DNA of 64,000 nucleotides from an uncultured Pelosinus sp. (GCA_900550105.1 URQW01000001.1:186001-250000); one strand, 5' to 3'; shown: positions 45,028 through 54,642, numbered from the stretch's first letter. Notes: generated by a model not told the origin, from the sequence alone. A program made the numbers and translations.

Positions 45028-46131
45028 CTATTGCACCGGCATTTCTTCCATCAATACACTGACGGTTCTAGTTTGATTATTGCGGACGATTTCCACATCG
45101 ACAGTCGAGCCGATGGCTTGATTATCGAGAACAGACCGCAGGTCAGGCACACTGTTCACAGGCGACCCGGCAACTTTCGTAATAATATCGCCTTGACGGA
45201 TACCAGCCTTCGCTGCCGGACCATTCTGAGTCACATTGGCTACATAAATCCCGGCATCAATGTTGAGAGTATAGCCATAACGCGGCGCCGTATTTTTATC
45301 AAGTACGCCTACGCCTAAGTAGGCACGAATGACGCGTCCTTTTTCAATCAAGGACTGTAGAATCGGTCTGGCCGTATTAATCGGAATAGAAAACCCAATC
45401 CCTTCTACGCCAGACACAGAAATTTTTGCACTGTTAATCCCGATCACAACGCCGTCCGCATTGACCAGTGCCCCGCCAGAATTCCCTGGATTGATGGCTG
45501 CATCAGTCTGAATCAGTTTGAACTTTCTTTCACCGATTTCTAAGGACCGATTTAACGCGCTGATTACGCCGACAGTCACACTGCCTTGAAACTCAAGACC
45601 CAACGGATTGCCGATGGCAATCGCTGGTTCGCCCACAAGCAGGCTGTCAGAATCGCCTAGAGCGGCAACAGGCAGATTCGTTGCCTCAATTTTCACCACT
45701 GCAAGATCCGTCGCCGGATCAGTTCCTAAGACCTTACCGGGAAAAGTACGTCCATCCGCAAGAGATACAACGATTTCCTGTGCACCTTCCACGACATGGT
45801 TATTCGTCGCAATATAGCCGTTGGCGTCAATGATAACGCCAGAGCCTTGTCCCTGTTCCACCAGGACTTTTCGATTGATGATATCGCGGGCATAGGCTTT
45901 ATTCGTGATCCCCACCACGGCAGGGGCCACCATCTGCGCCGCTTTTACGATGGCCGTATTGCGGGCTGGTGATAAATCGGCTGCTTTGACAGCATTTAAA
46001 TTCGACGATGGCGCATTATTTTGCGCTCCCGGTTTAGAAAAAAAGCTACCACAGCCCACCATGAGGCTAGCTCCCACAATAATTCCAATTAAAGCCACAA
46101 TGACATAGGATGTCATCCGTTTATTCATCAC
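45028..46131 (-). CDS. HtrA/DegP-like trypsin-type serine protease with PDZ domain
   Basis: 367 residues. An N-terminal membrane anchor (about 8-28, with a Cys at the end that could be a lipobox) precedes an S1C protease domain with His in ATNNHVVEGA, Asp in DPATDLAVVKI and Ser in NPGNSGGALV, and one C-terminal PDZ domain (about 265-360). It degrades misfolded envelope proteins. The start is GTG at 46131 or ATG at 46128, both served by AGGAGG. It lies between the YycJ-like hydrolase and rlmH as in many Firmicutes. Confidence 0.95.
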   Translation of the reverse strand: MMNKRMTSYVIVALIGIIVGASLMVGCGSFFSKPGAQNNAPSSNLNAVKAADLSPARNTAIVKAAQMVAPAVVGITNKAYARDIINRKVLVEQGQGSGVIIDANGYIATNNHVVEGAQEIVVSLADGRTFPGKVLGTDPATDLAVVKIEATNLPVAALGDSDSLLVGEPAIAIGNPLGLEFQGSVTVGVISALNRSLEIGERKFKLIQTDAAINPGNSGGALVNADGVVIGINSAKISVSGVEGIGFSIPINTARPILQSLIEKGRVIRAYLGVGVLDKNTAPRYGYTLNIDAGIYVANVTQNGPAAKAGIRQGDIITKVAGSPVNSVPDLRSVLDNQAIGSTVDVEIVRNNQTRTVSVLMEEMPVQ

Positions 46132-46153
46132 AGATCATTCCTCCTTTGTCGGT

Positions 46154-46927
46154 TCACCCGGCATTTAAACTAGAAATCGCATCAGGATAAGTTAAATGAA
46201 GACTAAATTCACCAGCTATATTCTGGCTTTCCAAAACACTTTTTACGGTTTCCTCGGCTCGTTCCGGCGTATTATTCTCTTGGCTCATATGAGCGAGAAA
46301 AACATGAGTATGAGTTTTTCGCTGTAAACGGGTTAGGAGCCAACCAGCATCCATGTTGGATAAATGGCCGCGGTTGCTTAAAATCCGCCGCTTCAAATGC
46401 CACGGATAGGAACCTTTTTCCACCATTTCCACATCGTGATTTGATTCTAATACGAGCACATCTGATAAAGCGAGCGCCTGCTGTACGCCTTCTGTGACAA
46501 AGCCTAAGTCTGTCACCATGGAGCATTTAGCGCCTTCGCCATATAAGCAGTAGCCAACAGGATCGGCCGCGTCATGAGATATACGAAACGGCTCGATCCG
46601 CATATCTTTTACGGCAACCTGCGGCATCAATTCGCGAAAAGCTGTTTGCGGCACCTTATCACGTAAATACATAGCATCCCAGGTTTTCGCTGTAGCATAG
46701 ACAGGAATTTCATAGCGTTTCAATAGTGTTTCCAGTCCATAAATATGATCTCTGTGCTCGTGAGTCAATAAAATACCATCAAGCTCAGCAATATCTGTCC
46801 CCAGCTTCTTTAAACTTTGCTGTATGCGCCGCGTGCTGATACCGGCATCAATCAAAATCTTGGCATCGCCCATGGCAATATAAGTTGCATTGCCGGTACT
46901 GCCGCTGGCAAGAACATGTATATCCAT
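46154..46927 (-). CDS. Metallo-beta-lactamase-fold hydrolase, WalJ/YycJ type
   Basis: 257 residues with the MBL metal motif THEHRDH (about 54-60) and a later H-D set (ISHDAADPVGY, ESNHDVEM, LAHMSQENN) typical of the WalJ/YycJ family, which has been linked to DNA repair and cell-wall/division coordination and has 5'-3' exonuclease activity in some members. It is followed by htrA and rlmH in one likely operon. The WalKR genes usually upstream are not present here; a phosphomannomutase gene is found instead. Confidence 0.93.
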   Translation of the reverse strand: MDIHVLASGSTGNATYIAMGDAKILIDAGISTRRIQQSLKKLGTDIAELDGILLTHEHRDHIYGLETLLKRYEIPVYATAKTWDAMYLRDKVPQTAFRELMPQVAVKDMRIEPFRISHDAADPVGYCLYGEGAKCSMVTDLGFVTEGVQQALALSDVLVLESNHDVEMVEKGSYPWHLKRRILSNRGHLSNMDAGWLLTRLQRKTHTHVFLAHMSQENNTPERAEETVKSVLESQNIAGEFSLHLTYPDAISSLNAG

Positions 46928-46978
46928 AGAAAGCTCCTTTAACTATTCCTTTTTTCCTATGTAGTTCGTTTCCGATTC

Positions 46979-48340
46979 CTAAAATCCTTCGACTTCCGTA
47001 AGCTTCGCCTGTACGGACTCTCGAACTTCCCCTGGCAGCGCCGCAAGCAAAATCTGGGCGATTTCTCTCAGGCGGCTTTGCGTCTTCGCTTCAAACCGCA
47101 GCGTAAACAGCGGTTCTGTCACCGAGGAACGAATCATGGCCCAGCCATCGTTAAATTCAATGCGTACTCCGTCAATTCGATTGGGCTGATAAGCTTGCAA
47201 TTTTTCAGCAATCTCATCAATTACCTCCGCTTTATCGGAGCCATGATAGGTAACACGAATATCCGGCGTCAAGAGATAATCAGGCACCGAGTCAGCCTGC
47301 AGCGATAACTTGCCATTAGCCGCGATAAGTTCGCATACTTTTAATCCAGCGAACAATCCGTCATCATAGCCAAGCTCTTGAAAAAAGAAGTGTCCACTCA
47401 ATTCACCGCCGAAGAGCGCTTGTTGTTCTAGAAAAGCCTGCTTTATAAAGGTATGACCAGCTCGTCCCATAATTGGCTCGCCGCCAGCTTTTTTTATTTC
47501 TTCCGGCACGACCATGGAACACTTCGCATCATAAATAATCCTTCCCTGTTTTGCCGCTAAATAATACCGCGCCAACAGAACCATAATCTTATCATTTGAA
47601 ATAACGCGGCCTGTTTCATCGACAACGCCTAAACGATCGCCATCGCCGTCAAAAGCAATCCCTAAAGCAGCGCCTGTTTCTACTACTTTTGCCGCCAGCG
47701 CCGTTAGATTTTCGCTGAGAGCGGGATTGGGCGCCCGATTGGGGAAATTGCCGTCAGGTTCGCAAAATAGCGGAATCACTTCATATCCAAGCGATTGTAA
47801 CACCCTCGGCGCCGTCAAGGCCGCCGCGCCATTGCCAGCATCCACTACAACCCGTAGCGGTTCTTGCGCCGGAGCTGCTTTTCTTACAGTATGGTCAATA
47901 TAATCGGCTAGCAGCGGATATTCTCGCTGACAGCCAAACCCTGACGAAAATTCGCCATTTTCCACGATTGCACGAATTTCCGCCACTTCTTCTTCCGTCA
48001 CCGGCCCTGGGCCAAGGACGAGTTTAAAGCCATTATAGGGAGCGGGATTATGAGAAGCGGTCACCATGACACCGCCGTCAGCTTCTAGTTCCTGCAAGGC
48101 ATAATAAAAAGCGGGCGAGGCTACGGTTCCAATATTAAAAACATCGCAACCTGACTCGGCTAATGCCGCTACCATCGTACTCTGCAATTCTGGTGTAGAC
48201 AGACGTACATCACCGCCGACAACCACTTTTTTCCCCATTAATTTTGTGCCGACAGCCAGTCCAATCTGTCTTGCCTTATCCAGCGTCAAATCGGTTCCAG
48301 CAATACCGCGTATATCACAGGCATGAAAAATATTAGCCAT
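46979..48340 (-). CDS. Phosphomannomutase/phosphoglucomutase
   Basis: 453 residues, alpha-D-phosphohexomutase family of the ManB/AlgC branch. The phospho-Ser loop VTASHNPAPYNGFK, metal loop AFDGDGDRLG, sugar loop GGELSGHFFF and phosphate-binding end RSSVTEPLFTLRFEA are all present. It interconverts hexose 1- and 6-phosphates for envelope polysaccharides. The start ATG at 48340 has AGGAGA upstream; the frame is open to 48457 but without a site and into the preceding gene. Confidence 0.95.
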   Translation of the reverse strand: MANIFHACDIRGIAGTDLTLDKARQIGLAVGTKLMGKKVVVGGDVRLSTPELQSTMVAALAESGCDVFNIGTVASPAFYYALQELEADGGVMVTASHNPAPYNGFKLVLGPGPVTEEEVAEIRAIVENGEFSSGFGCQREYPLLADYIDHTVRKAAPAQEPLRVVVDAGNGAAALTAPRVLQSLGYEVIPLFCEPDGNFPNRAPNPALSENLTALAAKVVETGAALGIAFDGDGDRLGVVDETGRVISNDKIMVLLARYYLAAKQGRIIYDAKCSMVVPEEIKKAGGEPIMGRAGHTFIKQAFLEQQALFGGELSGHFFFQELGYDDGLFAGLKVCELIAANGKLSLQADSVPDYLLTPDIRVTYHGSDKAEVIDEIAEKLQAYQPNRIDGVRIEFNDGWAMIRSSVTEPLFTLRFEAKTQSRLREIAQILLAALPGEVRESVQAKLTEVEGF

Positions 48341-48453
48341 TTTTTGTCTCCTTTTAGGCAGTTTATCGTTGTTATTGTAGCATAGAAGCGCCGCCGAATC
48401 CACTGACAATGCACGGTTTCGTCCCGAAAAAAGAAAACCAGAGAGCTCTTTTG

Positions 48454-49332
48454 TCAAGAATGACGCTCTCTGGTTTCATCAAGTTTCGCAGCCCAAGCTT
48501 TCCAGGCCGTTTCGTAGTCACTATAAGATAAACCGGTTACTGTTGTTAAGGCCTGTTTCAAGGCTACGCCTTGCGCTAACTGTCGGTCAATTTCTTGTAG
48601 CGCCTGCTCGCCCTGCCGTTCCGCAATAAAACGAACCGCGGCAAAAGCCTCCCGATAAGCCAGTGACTGATTGTCTAAATCATCAAAATGGTCATCCAGT
48701 TCACTCAGGGAATAAAGCGGCCCAGTAAGCTTGTTGGTGCCTGTAAGCCATTCATAATGGGTAATTTTATATTCCGCATACTGCGCTAATCCTTCTGTAT
48801 ACCAGCGGGTATAATTGCCGTTTGTTTGATAATCTAGCAAGAGATGGGTAAATTCATGGGCCACAGGGCCGTTTTGCCAGAAAACTTCAGGGCCATCGTC
48901 CGGCTGCATCCAGGCCTTGGGCGACAGAATCTGAATGGATCCGCCGTAATAAACGCCCATAGCGCTTTCATCGCCAGACCACCCCAACGCTTTACGCAAT
49001 TCACTGCGTCCTGGTTGAATATATAAAATAGATTTTTCCGAACGACTATAGGCTAATAAGTTGCGAACAGGTTCATAAGCTGCTTCCGCCGCTTTTGCCA
49101 CAAGCTGGACCTGGTCGGCATCCTCCAGCGGATACACAATAATAAAATGCTCTGTTTCCTGTTGCTGAAATTGCCGAGCCTCATAGGAAAGCTTTGCGGC
49201 TGCCGCCTGCCTCGCCAGAGGGTAGAGCCATAGCCGCGGCCGCAAAGAAAACTGAGTAAAAAGCAAAAAACATACTGCCATAAACAGCAGCCCTGCGATT
49301 ACTGTAATTTCTGTTTTGCCTGCTGTCTGCAT
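48454..49332 (-). CDS. Membrane-anchored zinc metallopeptidase (peptidase MA-like)
   Basis: 292 residues. One N-terminal membrane segment (about 10-28) then an extracytoplasmic domain with the gluzincin motif HEFTH (about 168-172) and the downstream Glu in WYTEGLAQYAEY, matching the peptidase MA family. It probably acts on envelope proteins or peptides; the substrate is unknown. It lies upstream of the mutase gene in the same direction (113-base gap). Confidence 0.87.
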   Translation of the reverse strand: MQTAGKTEITVIAGLLFMAVCFLLFTQFSLRPRLWLYPLARQAAAAKLSYEARQFQQQETEHFIIVYPLEDADQVQLVAKAAEAAYEPVRNLLAYSRSEKSILYIQPGRSELRKALGWSGDESAMGVYYGGSIQILSPKAWMQPDDGPEVFWQNGPVAHEFTHLLLDYQTNGNYTRWYTEGLAQYAEYKITHYEWLTGTNKLTGPLYSLSELDDHFDDLDNQSLAYREAFAAVRFIAERQGEQALQEIDRQLAQGVALKQALTTVTGLSYSDYETAWKAWAAKLDETRERHS

Positions 49333-49416
49333 GGCTGTCCCCTCCTCTCTATAGACTAAGGGACTCTCAGTATAGCACAGGGCATAGTTCCTGCCTACCG
49401 TTATTTTATGTAAACA

Positions 49417-49462
49417 AAAAGGACCTTTCTCACGATATATCTTATCGCAAGAAGGGTCCTTT
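49417..49462 (-). terminator. Terminator of the Fur-family gene
   Basis: AAAAAGGACC-TTTCT and its near-complement AGAAGGGTCCTTT form a stem; on the minus strand TTTTTGTTTAC follows. It ends 22 bases after the Fur-family stop. Confidence 0.8.
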
Positions 49463-49483
49463 AAGAACTGTATGAAGCTTGAA

Positions 49484-49918
49484 TTAGTTAATATCGTGTG
49501 CCCGGCAAGAAGGGCATACTCCGTAGAAATAGAACTGCTGTCCCGTCACTTTATAAGGGGTAGACGCACTGACTTCATCAATAAATTTGCTAGCATCAAT
49601 ATCTTCTAAGTCGTCTACTCGTCCGCATTGCATACAACGAATATGGCTGTGTGATTCTACACGAGCATCATAGCGGAAACTATCTTCACCGGCGTTCAAC
49701 ACTTGAACCAAACCGATTTCCTTAAGAATCTCAATCGTCTTATATACAGTTGCTAAGCTCATCGTGGGATATAATGGTTGTAATTCGGCAAAAATCATTT
49801 CAGCACTGGGATGAGCTTTCGTGTTGGCCAGTACGTTATAAATTGCCAATCGTTGGGGAGTTACCTTGAAGCCTTTGTCGCGGAGCATGGACGTGACGCA
49901 GATTTCCAAAAAAAACAC
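49484..49918 (-). CDS. Fur-family metalloregulator (PerR-like)
   Basis: About 144 residues. The winged helix is GFKVTPQRLAIYNVLANTKAHPSAEMIF, the regulatory His cluster is ESHSHIRC, and two CxxC pairs (C95/C98 and C135/C138 counted from the GTG) bind structural zinc as in PerR/Fur. The start is uncertain: the GTG at 49918, a TTG at 49909 with AGGTG seven bases upstream, or the ATG at 49888; PerR proteins usually begin near the last two. An A/T palindrome upstream may be its own box. Iron versus peroxide sensing cannot be settled from sequence alone. Confidence 0.92.
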   Translation of the reverse strand: MFFLEICVTSMLRDKGFKVTPQRLAIYNVLANTKAHPSAEMIFAELQPLYPTMSLATVYKTIEILKEIGLVQVLNAGEDSFRYDARVESHSHIRCMQCGRVDDLEDIDASKFIDEVSASTPYKVTGQQFYFYGVCPSCRAHDIN

Positions 49919-49957
49919 CTACTTTACATTGAAATTATTCCTTAATAACTTTTATTG

Positions 49958-49974
49958 ATTAAGTTTAAATTAAT
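49958..49974. promoter_or_regulatory. Candidate Fur/PerR box
   Basis: ATTAAGTTTAAATTAAT is a 17-bp dyad, A/T only apart from one G, located 40 bases before the Fur-family gene. It has the look of a per/fur box but matches no consensus exactly. Confidence 0.4.
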
Positions 49975-50009
49975 AATACAACTAATAATCCGCCCCTGTC
50001 AAGCATAAA

Positions 50010-50056
50010 AAAATAAGAAAATTCCCGCCCCATAAACAGACAGGAATCTTCTTATT
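50010..50056 (-). terminator. Terminator of the coat-protein pair
   Basis: AAATAAGAA-AATTCC pairs with GGAAT-CTTCTTATTT, followed on the minus strand by a T run; it lies just after the CotF-like stop. Confidence 0.8.
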
Positions 50057-50066
50057 TCATCATGTT

Positions 50067-50381
50067 TTATTGCATTTGCTGACTAAACTTTGACTGTACC
50101 TGCGACACTTCTTGAGGATTGGCCTGCTTCACTTGGTAGTAGCCTTTTTGCTGCATAAAGTCAAACAACTGCTTTTGCTGACCATAGACATCGCCAAGAA
50201 CGGTCATGTAATCCTGCCGCAACTGATTGCTGCTTGCTTCCGTAATATACAGGTTAATCGTCTGGGTTGTGTATTTTATTTCATTCAAGGCCAGATTCAA
50301 AAGCTCTTGATCGCCGCACTGCCCCTGTTGGCCGCTCTGCATTTGATTTTGCTGTTGATTCTGCTGTTGATTTTGCGCCAT
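50067..50381 (-). CDS. CotF-like spore coat protein
   Basis: 104 residues. A Gln/Asn-rich N-terminus (QNQQQNQQQNQMQ) is followed by the ferritin-like helical CotF domain (ELLNLALNEIKYTTQTINLYITEAS, then RQDYMTVLGDVYGQQKQLFDFMQQKGYY). CotF-type proteins are spore coat or inner-spore components in Firmicutes. It follows the 66-residue gene by 24 bases. GGAGGG lies before the ATG. The sporulation sigma factor site was not resolved. Confidence 0.88.
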   Translation of the reverse strand: MAQNQQQNQQQNQMQSGQQGQCGDQELLNLALNEIKYTTQTINLYITEASSNQLRQDYMTVLGDVYGQQKQLFDFMQQKGYYQVKQANPQEVSQVQSKFSQQMQ

Positions 50382-50405
50382 AAGAATCCCTCCTTTGCTG
50401 TTTTA

Positions 50406-50606
50406 TTATTGCAAGCTCTGCGCATTGCTCAAATGTTTTCCGATTGTTTGTGTATGCTGCTGCTGTTTCTGGGCTAATTGCTGCAAAAGCTGCTTGCCTG
50501 ACGAATCCTGCATTTCGCTCGCTAAATGCTGAAAGGTTTTTGCGCTCGTCTGTGTCATCGAAAGAAAGTCTTCTACATGCATTAACTCCTTGCTTGTCAT
50601 CATCAT
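50406..50606 (-). CDS. Small spore-coat-associated helical protein
   Basis: 66 residues, ATG preceded by AAAGGAGGG. The sequence KELMHVEDFLSMTQTSAKTFQHLASEM is like the first half of CotF/YhcQ-type coat domains, and a Gln/His-rich second half (AQKQQQHTQTIGKHLSNAQ) follows. It forms a pair with the CotF-like gene and is probably co-transcribed during sporulation. Confidence 0.78.
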   Translation of the reverse strand: MMMTSKELMHVEDFLSMTQTSAKTFQHLASEMQDSSGKQLLQQLAQKQQQHTQTIGKHLSNAQSLQ

Positions 50607-50697
50607 TCATCCCTCCTTTCTGCTTCGACTTAGCTAGTTTGCATCAGATAAAAAAGATCTATGCGTCAACTGTGGCAATAACATTATTTTAAAAATA

Positions 50698-50727
50698 AAG
50701 ACCCATCTCTACTGAGAGACGGGCCTT
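50698..50727 (-). terminator. Terminator of the DASS-carrier operon
   Basis: AAGGCCCGTCTCT pairs with AGAGATGGGTCTT (two mismatches), followed by TATTTTT on the minus strand, 34 bases after the carrier stop. Confidence 0.8.
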
Positions 50728-50761
50728 AGCACACAGTAAATTCATCTATTATTTTTATGTC

Positions 50762-52198
50762 TTAGAACATTCCCAGCCAACGCCAATAGGTAATGGCGCA
50801 CAACGAATAAACAAGACATGCCAAAGTACAAATCGCAACGCCAATTTTAGGAAAATCGCCGATCTTCAGCTCACCTGTGCCATAAATTAGAATATTAGGG
50901 AGTGTGTTATAAAACATTAAGAGCGGATAACCGCCAACAATCATTCCAACAGGCAAAGCTAGTACAGCGGGATTAATATTTGCCGTTTGAGCCATCCCCA
51001 AAGCAATTGGCAGTAGAGCGGTTGCCATGGCTGTCGTACCAACAAAAACAAGGTGCATGTACTGAATGACAAGCATCACGAGAACTAAAATAACGATCGT
51101 AGACGCGCCCTGTAGTCCCATAAAATGAAATATGGTCACAGCCAACCATTTTGCCGCACCCGTTTTCATTAAAATATCACCTAATGAAATACCGCCGCCA
51201 CAAATCAAAACCACTTGCCAGGAAATGGATTTATTGGCGTCATTCCAGTTTAAAACACCGAAGCGTGGTAAGAAAAACAATACGATACCAGCTAAACAAG
51301 CCACCGTCGCATCAATCTTAGTCATTGAACCTGTCGCCCAAGCGGCAACAATTAAAACAAATACAGCTGCAGTGCGCCATTCAGCCTGACTCATAACACC
51401 GAGCTTCTGAATTTGCTCGTGCACAAAAGCGATTCCCCCGGTAAGTTCTGCTTTTTCCGGTTTAAATATAATCTGAATGAGCCACCACGTAGCAAGGGTC
51501 ATAAGCAAAGCCGGCGGAAAGCCGTAAATCAGCCAATCCATATAACCTATTGCTGGGCCTCCGGCTTTTATAATAAAATCTACGGTGACCGGATTTGGCA
51601 CAGTGGCAGTCATAATTCCGGCACTAATTGTGGCATTTGTAAACGCCAATGTAAGTAAAAGATTAATTGCAAAATTAGATCTCCCCTGCTCGTCGCCTTT
51701 CAGAATATGAATAATACTTAGACAAACAGGCAGTAAAATGGCCGTACGCGCCGTACTGGACGGTACAAGAAAGGCTAGACAGATATTGGCAACCATAACA
51801 CCAAAGGTAATATTACGAGTTGAACTGCCGATTTTCAAGAGAATCATATAGGTAATTCGTTCTGCTAACTTTGTCTTAACCATTGCCGCTGCCAACACGA
51901 AAGACCCTACTAGCAAATAAACGGAAGATGACGCAAACCCCTCCAGTGCCCCTTTTAAATTTACGATTCCCATTAACACCGCACTCGGGACAACCAAAAT
52001 ACTGGTCACAGGCAAAGGCAATGCTTCGGTGAGGTATAAAATAAAAATCCCGGCAAACAACGCCAATGCTCGATGGCCTACCTGAGAAAGACCTTCAAAA
52101 CCTGGTAAAAGCCATACGATTACAGTACACAATATAGCTAAGGGAACTCCTATTTTTTGACGAAGTTCATCGAGTTTACCTTTTTCCCCTGTACTCAC
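50762..52198 (-). CDS. DASS (SLC13-type) anion transporter
   Basis: 478 residues, about eleven to twelve membrane helices. DASS-like signatures are present: LPLPVTSILVVPSAV, AFLVPSSTARTAILLPVCL (SNT/S-x-T ion-binding-type loop) and VFVGTTAMATALLP. It imports di- or tricarboxylates or sulfonates with Na+ or H+, or by exchange. A GTG at 52198 with AAAGGAGGT seven bases upstream is the best start; the ATG at 52228 has no site. It is the last gene of an operon with HMG-CoA lyase and a CoA-transferase, so its substrate is probably the hydroxy acid those enzymes use. Confidence 0.9.
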   Translation of the reverse strand: MSTGEKGKLDELRQKIGVPLAILCTVIVWLLPGFEGLSQVGHRALALFAGIFILYLTEALPLPVTSILVVPSAVLMGIVNLKGALEGFASSSVYLLVGSFVLAAAMVKTKLAERITYMILLKIGSSTRNITFGVMVANICLAFLVPSSTARTAILLPVCLSIIHILKGDEQGRSNFAINLLLTLAFTNATISAGIMTATVPNPVTVDFIIKAGGPAIGYMDWLIYGFPPALLMTLATWWLIQIIFKPEKAELTGGIAFVHEQIQKLGVMSQAEWRTAAVFVLIVAAWATGSMTKIDATVACLAGIVLFFLPRFGVLNWNDANKSISWQVVLICGGGISLGDILMKTGAAKWLAVTIFHFMGLQGASTIVILVLVMLVIQYMHLVFVGTTAMATALLPIALGMAQTANINPAVLALPVGMIVGGYPLLMFYNTLPNILIYGTGELKIGDFPKIGVAICTLACLVYSLCAITYWRWLGMF

Positions 52199-52244
52199 AA
52201 CACAGACCTCCTTTTCACTCTCCCGCATATATCAGGACTTCTTT

Positions 52245-53195
52245 TTACTTATTATCTTGTTTTTTTGCCTGTTCTTTTGCTAAATCAGCACAACGTCCCG
52301 CCTTTAAAATAGAGCCACCTGCTGCATGGCCGACAAGTGTCTCTGCCAATCTTGCTGTATCCATCGCCTTTAAAAGATCAACGCCTGTATCAATCCCCAT
52401 TTCATGGAGCATATGAATCACGTCTTCTGTCGCTACATTTCCCGAAGCGCCGGGTGCGAAAGGACAACCGCCAAGGCCGGCAAAAGCGCCATCAAATACA
52501 GTAATGCCTGCTTGCATCGCTGCCACAATATTCGCCAGAGCCATGTCTCGTGTATTATGAAAATGCATAACCCAACTGACCTGCCGATATTTTTCTACCA
52601 TATAACTACCAAGCTCATAGACTTGACGCGGATTGGCCATACCCGTCGTATCAGACAACGATAATTCGGTAATTCCTAATTCTAAAAAGCGTTTTACAAC
52701 ATTCTCAACTTGCTCTACAGGCACTTTTCCCTGAAAAGGACAACCAAAAGAAGTAGAAATTGCGCCAGACACTTCCATGCCGTTTTTCTTGGCAAAAGTA
52801 ACACATTCGCCAAAACCATCCATCATTTCTAACGGTTTCTTGTTAAAGTTATTAATACAATGAGCTTCACTGGCTGAAACAGTTAGTTTTACTTTTTTGA
52901 TACCTGCCAAAAAAGCTCTTTCTACGCCTTTAAAGTTCGGAACGAGGACGCGATATTCTACGCCGTCTACTTTTTCCATTGCTTCTACCAGCTTGCCCGT
53001 ATCTGCCATAGCTGGAACGGCCTTGGGATGTACAAAAGAACCTACTTCAATAATTTTCACGCCTGATGCTACGACAGAGTTTAGTAACTGTAATTTTTCT
53101 TCAACACTAAATAATTTCTTTTCATTTTGCAGCCCGTCACGTAGGCCTACTTCACAGATTGTAACTCTTGCTGGCCACTGAATTGTTTTTTCCAT
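52245..53195 (-). CDS. Hydroxymethylglutaryl-CoA lyase
   Basis: 316 residues, DRE-TIM metallolyase. It has CEVGLRDGLQNEKK, FHNTRDMALANI and the lyase-specific active-site loop GGCPFAPGASGNVATED with the catalytic Cys. It cleaves 3-hydroxy-3-methylglutaryl-CoA to acetoacetate and acetyl-CoA. Related enzymes in isoprenoid-acid or leucine catabolism use the same fold, so a close analogue substrate is possible. Neighbours (class III CoA-transferase upstream, DASS carrier downstream) indicate catabolism of a free acid that is first activated to CoA. Confidence 0.93.
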   Translation of the reverse strand: MEKTIQWPARVTICEVGLRDGLQNEKKLFSVEEKLQLLNSVVASGVKIIEVGSFVHPKAVPAMADTGKLVEAMEKVDGVEYRVLVPNFKGVERAFLAGIKKVKLTVSASEAHCINNFNKKPLEMMDGFGECVTFAKKNGMEVSGAISTSFGCPFQGKVPVEQVENVVKRFLELGITELSLSDTTGMANPRQVYELGSYMVEKYRQVSWVMHFHNTRDMALANIVAAMQAGITVFDGAFAGLGGCPFAPGASGNVATEDVIHMLHEMGIDTGVDLLKAMDTARLAETLVGHAAGGSILKAGRCADLAKEQAKKQDNK

Positions 53196-53242
53196 ACCGG
53201 GTCATTCCTTCCAAAGAAAATTTAAACATCGTCTTAGAAACG

Positions 53243-54433
53243 TTAAATAATGCCTTTGTCTTTTAACTCGCTAACATCTTTGCTTGCTAGTCCGAGCAAT
53301 TCGCTGTATACTTCTTCGTTATGCTCGCCCAACTTCGGTCCAACCCATTTCACTTCTCCGGGAGTTGCGCTCAACTTAGGTACAATGCCAGGCATTTTGA
53401 TAGTGCCAAAATCAGGGTGAGGCATTGCAAGAATGTTTTCCCTCGCTGCATAGTGAGGATCGGCAAAAATATCTTCCATGCTATAGACAAGACTTACAGG
53501 CGCACCGGCTTCATCAAGAATCGCTTTTACGTCCTTATACTCATGGCTTCCCATCCAATCGTTGACGATTTCTTCCACCAAAACATTGTTTCTTACGCGA
53601 GCGCCATTGGTATTGAACCGTTCGTCCTGCAGCAGATCGTCTCTGCCAATGCCTTTCGCAAAATATTCAAAAGTACGGTCAGTGCTGCAAACAAGTACAA
53701 CCCATTTACCATCTCTTGTTTTAAAGGTACCTGATGGACTTGCCGAACCACTGATACTCGGTCTTCTTTCCGTAATTTTTCCGGCAATATCGTAGTTAGC
53801 TACAGCACCTTCTAGCATACGGAAAATGCTTTCATAGAGACTAAGATCCACTTCTTGCCCTTCGCCGGTTTTATCGCGATGATGAATACAAACCATCGAA
53901 GCATAGGCAGCATATATTCCCGCTAAATAATCGCACAGAGAAATCGGCGGATTGACAGGCGCGCGATCAGGGTAGCCTGTCAGATAAGTTAAGCCAGAGA
54001 AAGCCGTTGCTGGCGTACCAAATCCCGCCAATTTATGATAAGGACCGGTCTGACCGTAGCCGGTAATACGAATCACGATAATTTTCGGATTTGCCTGTTT
54101 TAGTGTGGCAAAATCCAAGCCCCATTTATCAAAGGTTCCCGTCCGAAAATTTTCTATGATAATATCGCTTTGCGCCACAAGCTTCAAAAATAGATCCTTG
54201 CCTTCTTCTTTGCGCAGATCCAAGGTAATACTGCGTTTATTTCTGGCGAATGTTGCCCAGCGTAGTGATTTTTTTTCATATAAAGGCCCCATATTGCGAC
54301 CACTATCGCCACTTCCAGGCATTTCTACCTTTATCACATCGGCGCCAAAATCACCAAGCAGCGAGGCGCCAAAAGGGCCTGCAATAACGGTCGAGGCGTC
54401 AAGCACTCTGATTCCTTCTAATGCACTTGCCAT
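53243..54433 (-). CDS. Class III (CaiB/BaiF) CoA-transferase
   Basis: 396 residues, the size of formyl-CoA or succinyl-CoA:hydroxymethylglutarate transferases. GIRVLDASTVIAGPFGASLLGDFGADVIKVE, the central Asp region (SLCDYLAGIYAAYASM) and GTFKTRDGKWVVLVCSTDRTFEYFAKGIG are typical. It moves CoA to a dicarboxylic or hydroxy acid. Being first in the operon with HMG-CoA lyase, the simplest activity is HMG or glutarate-type activation (as by human SUGCT); this is inference. A sigma-54 promoter lies about 50 bases upstream. Confidence 0.9.
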   Translation of the reverse strand: MASALEGIRVLDASTVIAGPFGASLLGDFGADVIKVEMPGSGDSGRNMGPLYEKKSLRWATFARNKRSITLDLRKEEGKDLFLKLVAQSDIIIENFRTGTFDKWGLDFATLKQANPKIIVIRITGYGQTGPYHKLAGFGTPATAFSGLTYLTGYPDRAPVNPPISLCDYLAGIYAAYASMVCIHHRDKTGEGQEVDLSLYESIFRMLEGAVANYDIAGKITERRPSISGSASPSGTFKTRDGKWVVLVCSTDRTFEYFAKGIGRDDLLQDERFNTNGARVRNNVLVEEIVNDWMGSHEYKDVKAILDEAGAPVSLVYSMEDIFADPHYAARENILAMPHPDFGTIKMPGIVPKLSATPGEVKWVGPKLGEHNEEVYSELLGLASKDVSELKDKGII

Positions 54434-54486
54434 AATTTATCCACTCCCTCATTCTTCCATCAAAAATCCATCATCATATTACAAAA

Positions 54487-54501
54487 GCAAAAAGCATGCC
54501 A
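54487..54501 (-). promoter_or_regulatory. Sigma-54 (-24/-12) promoter of the CoA-transferase/HMG-lyase operon
   Basis: Minus strand TGGCAT (54501-54496), five bases, TTGC (54490-54487), followed by T. It lies about 42 bases plus the start offset before the ATG, next to a divergent sigma-54 activator gene. Confidence 0.8.
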
Positions 54502-54642
54502 AGAACAAAATGTGTGAACTAAAAAATATATGAATGCCTAAATACGTTGATTTTACTTGGTTTTAGATTGAATCGCCAATTGCAAATTTTCTAATTCAAT
54601 TGCTTTATTCGGTAAATTTTATTATAATTGTTGCTAAATATG